From Yinghuangia elevatio (GTDB taxonomy: Bacteria; Actinomycetota; Actinomycetes; Streptomycetales; Streptomycetaceae), in contig NZ_JBEZFP010000006.1 of assembly GCF_040649515.1 (NCBI RefSeq), forward strand, positions 1 through 64,000: a stretch of DNA of 64,000 nt, in the 5' to 3' direction. Of this stretch, positions 63,201 to 64,000 are shown piece after piece (the stretch's first letter is position 1; the number at the start of each line of letters is the position of its first letter). Both the position numbers and the translations under genes were made by a program. The notes beneath the pieces were generated by a model. That model did not search any database and was not told the DNA's origin. It saw only the letters and a list, made by a program, of their open reading frames with translations.

Positions 63201-64000
63201 CCGCCGCTGTCCGCACTGGGCGTGCGCGTCAAGGTGCGCGAGGCGTGGATCGCCCGGCTCGACGGCTTCGAGATCGCGGACGGCGTCGTACGCCCGTGGC
63301 CGCGCGACGAGTCGGGCGAGGCCGCGGCGGTCCCGGAGACGGGCGAGAACGAGGCGGCCGCGGCCACCGTGGAGGCGGCGCGTCCCGACCCCGACCCGGG
63401 ATCCGGAACGGGCTCCGGGACCGGTCCCGAGGCGGCGTTCGGCTCGGAACCCGGCATGCCGTCCTGGACCGCGCCCGGCTCGGCCGCCGCGCCGGCGGAA
63501 CCGGACCCGGACGCCGATCCCGGCGAAGCGGCCCGCTGCTTCCGCGACGACCAGGGCGTCTGGTGGTACCGGGTGGACGTCGACATGCCGCTGATCGACG
63601 GCGAACGCCTGCCGCTGCCCCCGCAGTTCGTACTGTCCCTCGGCCTGCGTCCGGACCAGGGGCTGCGCCTGCACCACGCCGCGGGTCCCGCCGCGCTGCG
63701 GTGGGAGCGGGAGCCGTACTGCGTCTCGCTGCGCGCCATCCTGGCCGGACTCGGCGCCGAGGACGGCGACATGGTGTTCATCGGCTCGGTGCGGCCGGGG
63801 CGCCTGGAGACGCGGCTGCTGGCCGGCGACGGCAAGCTGCGGCTGCCGCGCTGGGCGCGTGCGCTGCGGCACACCGGCGTCGACCCCGTCCCCGACCAGG
63901 TCAACCTGCCCGCCCTGCTGGGCGCCCGGCTGGGGCTCGACGCGAACTGCGACCTGAAGGCCGTCCTCAAGCGGCTCCAGGACCGGGGCGACGCCGACGT
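60285..64000 (+). CDS. Very long modular protein, incomplete at the 3' end
   Basis: GGAGG lies six bases before ATG 60285, and the frame is open to the window end, so at least 1238 residues are encoded. Residues 1-150 resemble a helix-hairpin-helix of the RNA polymerase alpha-CTD type (WADLLTATVQEIGDWTQIGTSTV). A long acidic low-complexity region (about 160-810) contains two copies of GADDLTMLAMP (426 and 449) and three of FGE(V/I)PP(A/S)TR(E/D)D (505, 534, 573). Residues 815-880 (LARDRLFTDSPRELSSIAAEFD) resemble sigma region 4. A globular part follows. I do not assign a function. Confidence 0.8.
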   Translation, partial: MQPRLEATLADFVPALRFLPPDRVDRHLGHPGLPPAWWTSVPISRAVDAIGAAELPDRLADLAYGELRHLRLGDLLPAAWLARNDFRLSQWPDAARTNVLVRTPDWADLLTATVQEIGDWTQIGTSTVRPVISQLFAEVLGLLPDDARTVGAPAVPDGAADDSVADSVAGPAEERVEESGEESVDASIAGGSGETPAEGAESAAEALAEAPVSPPSPRGIRISKRPPVTPVDESAADPEPESEPPSVAHEAQPAYAGYGDPSADSGLEPVSDLLDAIEDELRPVSMPAPPTGDLGDVVRWLAEEAPDVPLMSELARVTLETVAVVGIEGAPPEVRTALLRLTSLVPETLLPEGLDVSEDALAVPGAELEDPYNAPEMTAMLGAVRPDDAAFAPDTAADDEPESGSASDARSDSRGEPERDARPAFGADDLTMLAMPAATSEPPRVPPVGADDLTMLAMPTVTAADGGDEGIDDGAGHPDHAADSERRDDSEDSGAHPCGGAFDGFGEVPPATREDRAVRPEAPREPADDAMDAFGEIPPATREDLPAQPAPRDEPRSEPRDGRDAAEGSVDAFGEIPPSTRDDIPVPSAARSREPEVFASPPAFHPQSGKHTEAQPDSQSEWDADEVLDPTSLGVGPSWIRGGGAKALPGQGGDSGTAGAGDDAGAGDTDDEVTVEVDSRPIAADTAEAVPDARDPRAEAAAAKAAAAARAEAAQAEKAGRSEAAAHSEASALPETQQPAGAVPDIVIPPKPTQPPPIPPRPTTAPPVPGGDVADTGGAGADVGAATAIDHGADSVEGASSYADSDDTPAPVSTNIVMVLAGWFSGREPRWRTLARDRLFTDSPRELSSIAAEFDKDTAEVAALERALRQHLHAQLDEPGGSQVREHLAYVRDSLGPVATVAELRELDDRHSASVPGLGVQLWQVVRGLLDLNTSADGWITAGAPGELESRTSEIVGAACERDGSAPLAALEPPLSALGVRVKVREAWIARLDGFEIADGVVRPWPRDESGEAAAVPETGENEAAAATVEAARPDPDPGSGTGSGTGPEAAFGSEPGMPSWTAPGSAAAPAEPDPDADPGEAARCFRDDQGVWWYRVDVDMPLIDGERLPLPPQFVLSLGLRPDQGLRLHHAAGPAALRWEREPYCVSLRAILAGLGAEDGDMVFIGSVRPGRLETRLLAGDGKLRLPRWARALRHTGVDPVPDQVNLPALLGARLGLDANCDLKAVLKRLQDRGDAD

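Noticed and set aside
61008..63872. 954-residue minus-strand frame
   Set aside because: It is antisense to the long plus-strand gene, which has a good Shine-Dalgarno and domain-like segments.

Overview
The window is very GC-rich DNA with dense coding, frequent GTG and TTG starts, strong third-position GC bias and perfect G+C stem-loops after genes. Gene content points to a Streptomycetaceae actinomycete chromosome (Streptomyces or a close relative such as Kitasatospora, Embleya or Yinghuangia): a DUF3099 protein, a duplicated Asp23/AmaP envelope set, a fused LivH-LivM permease, an AfsK-like Ser/Thr kinase, SURF1 and an RsbW-like ATPase. I saw no tRNA, rRNA, CRISPR array, insertion sequence or phage module, so this looks like chromosomal core grading into accessory genes.

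Layout. 1-764: a non-coding 86-97 bp tandem repeat before serB. 765-7266: serB, a SixA-like phosphatase, an MMPL transporter, a small membrane protein and the fatty-acid pair fabG-fabI. 7497-13686: tldD-tldE, kptA, a DUF3099 protein, a small Cys protein and moaA. 13933-22407: a VanY-type peptidase, then a branched-chain amino-acid type ABC system (lipoprotein SBP, lipoprotein, membrane protein, fused permease, livG, livF). 22791-26453: amidohydrolase, DEDDh exonuclease and ATP-grasp enzyme.

26460-30003 is the most interesting accessory locus. A 43-residue proline-rich peptide with Asp-Gly and Asn-Gly sites overlaps by 4 nt the start of a PIMT-type methyltransferase with a long C-terminal extension. 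A 71-residue protein lies upstream, and a divergent XRE/TPR regulator plus GNAT acetyltransferase lie beyond it. This resembles a minimal aspartimide-forming RiPP cassette.

30196-40483: MHS-type transporter, SnoaL-like protein, a GntR regulator with candidate twin-half-site operators, and a catabolic-looking operon (acetoacetate-decarboxylase-like protein, SDR, two paralogous amidohydrolases) facing a TetR gene across a perfect 15-bp palindrome. After these come a decayed gene, two overlapping mini-ORFs and a Cys-rich small protein. 40529-48464: Ser/Thr kinase, membrane protein, phosphoesterase, SURF1, sirtuin, zinc alcohol dehydrogenase and an SDR without the catalytic Tyr.

48485-52103 is the Asp23/AmaP envelope cluster with a divergent Lys/Ala-rich partner. 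52205-64000: ABC exporter, enoyl-CoA hydratase, HTH protein, ABC-F protein, zinc metallopeptidase, RsbW-like ATPase, DUF6191 protein, and the first 1238 codons of a very long modular protein that runs off the right end.
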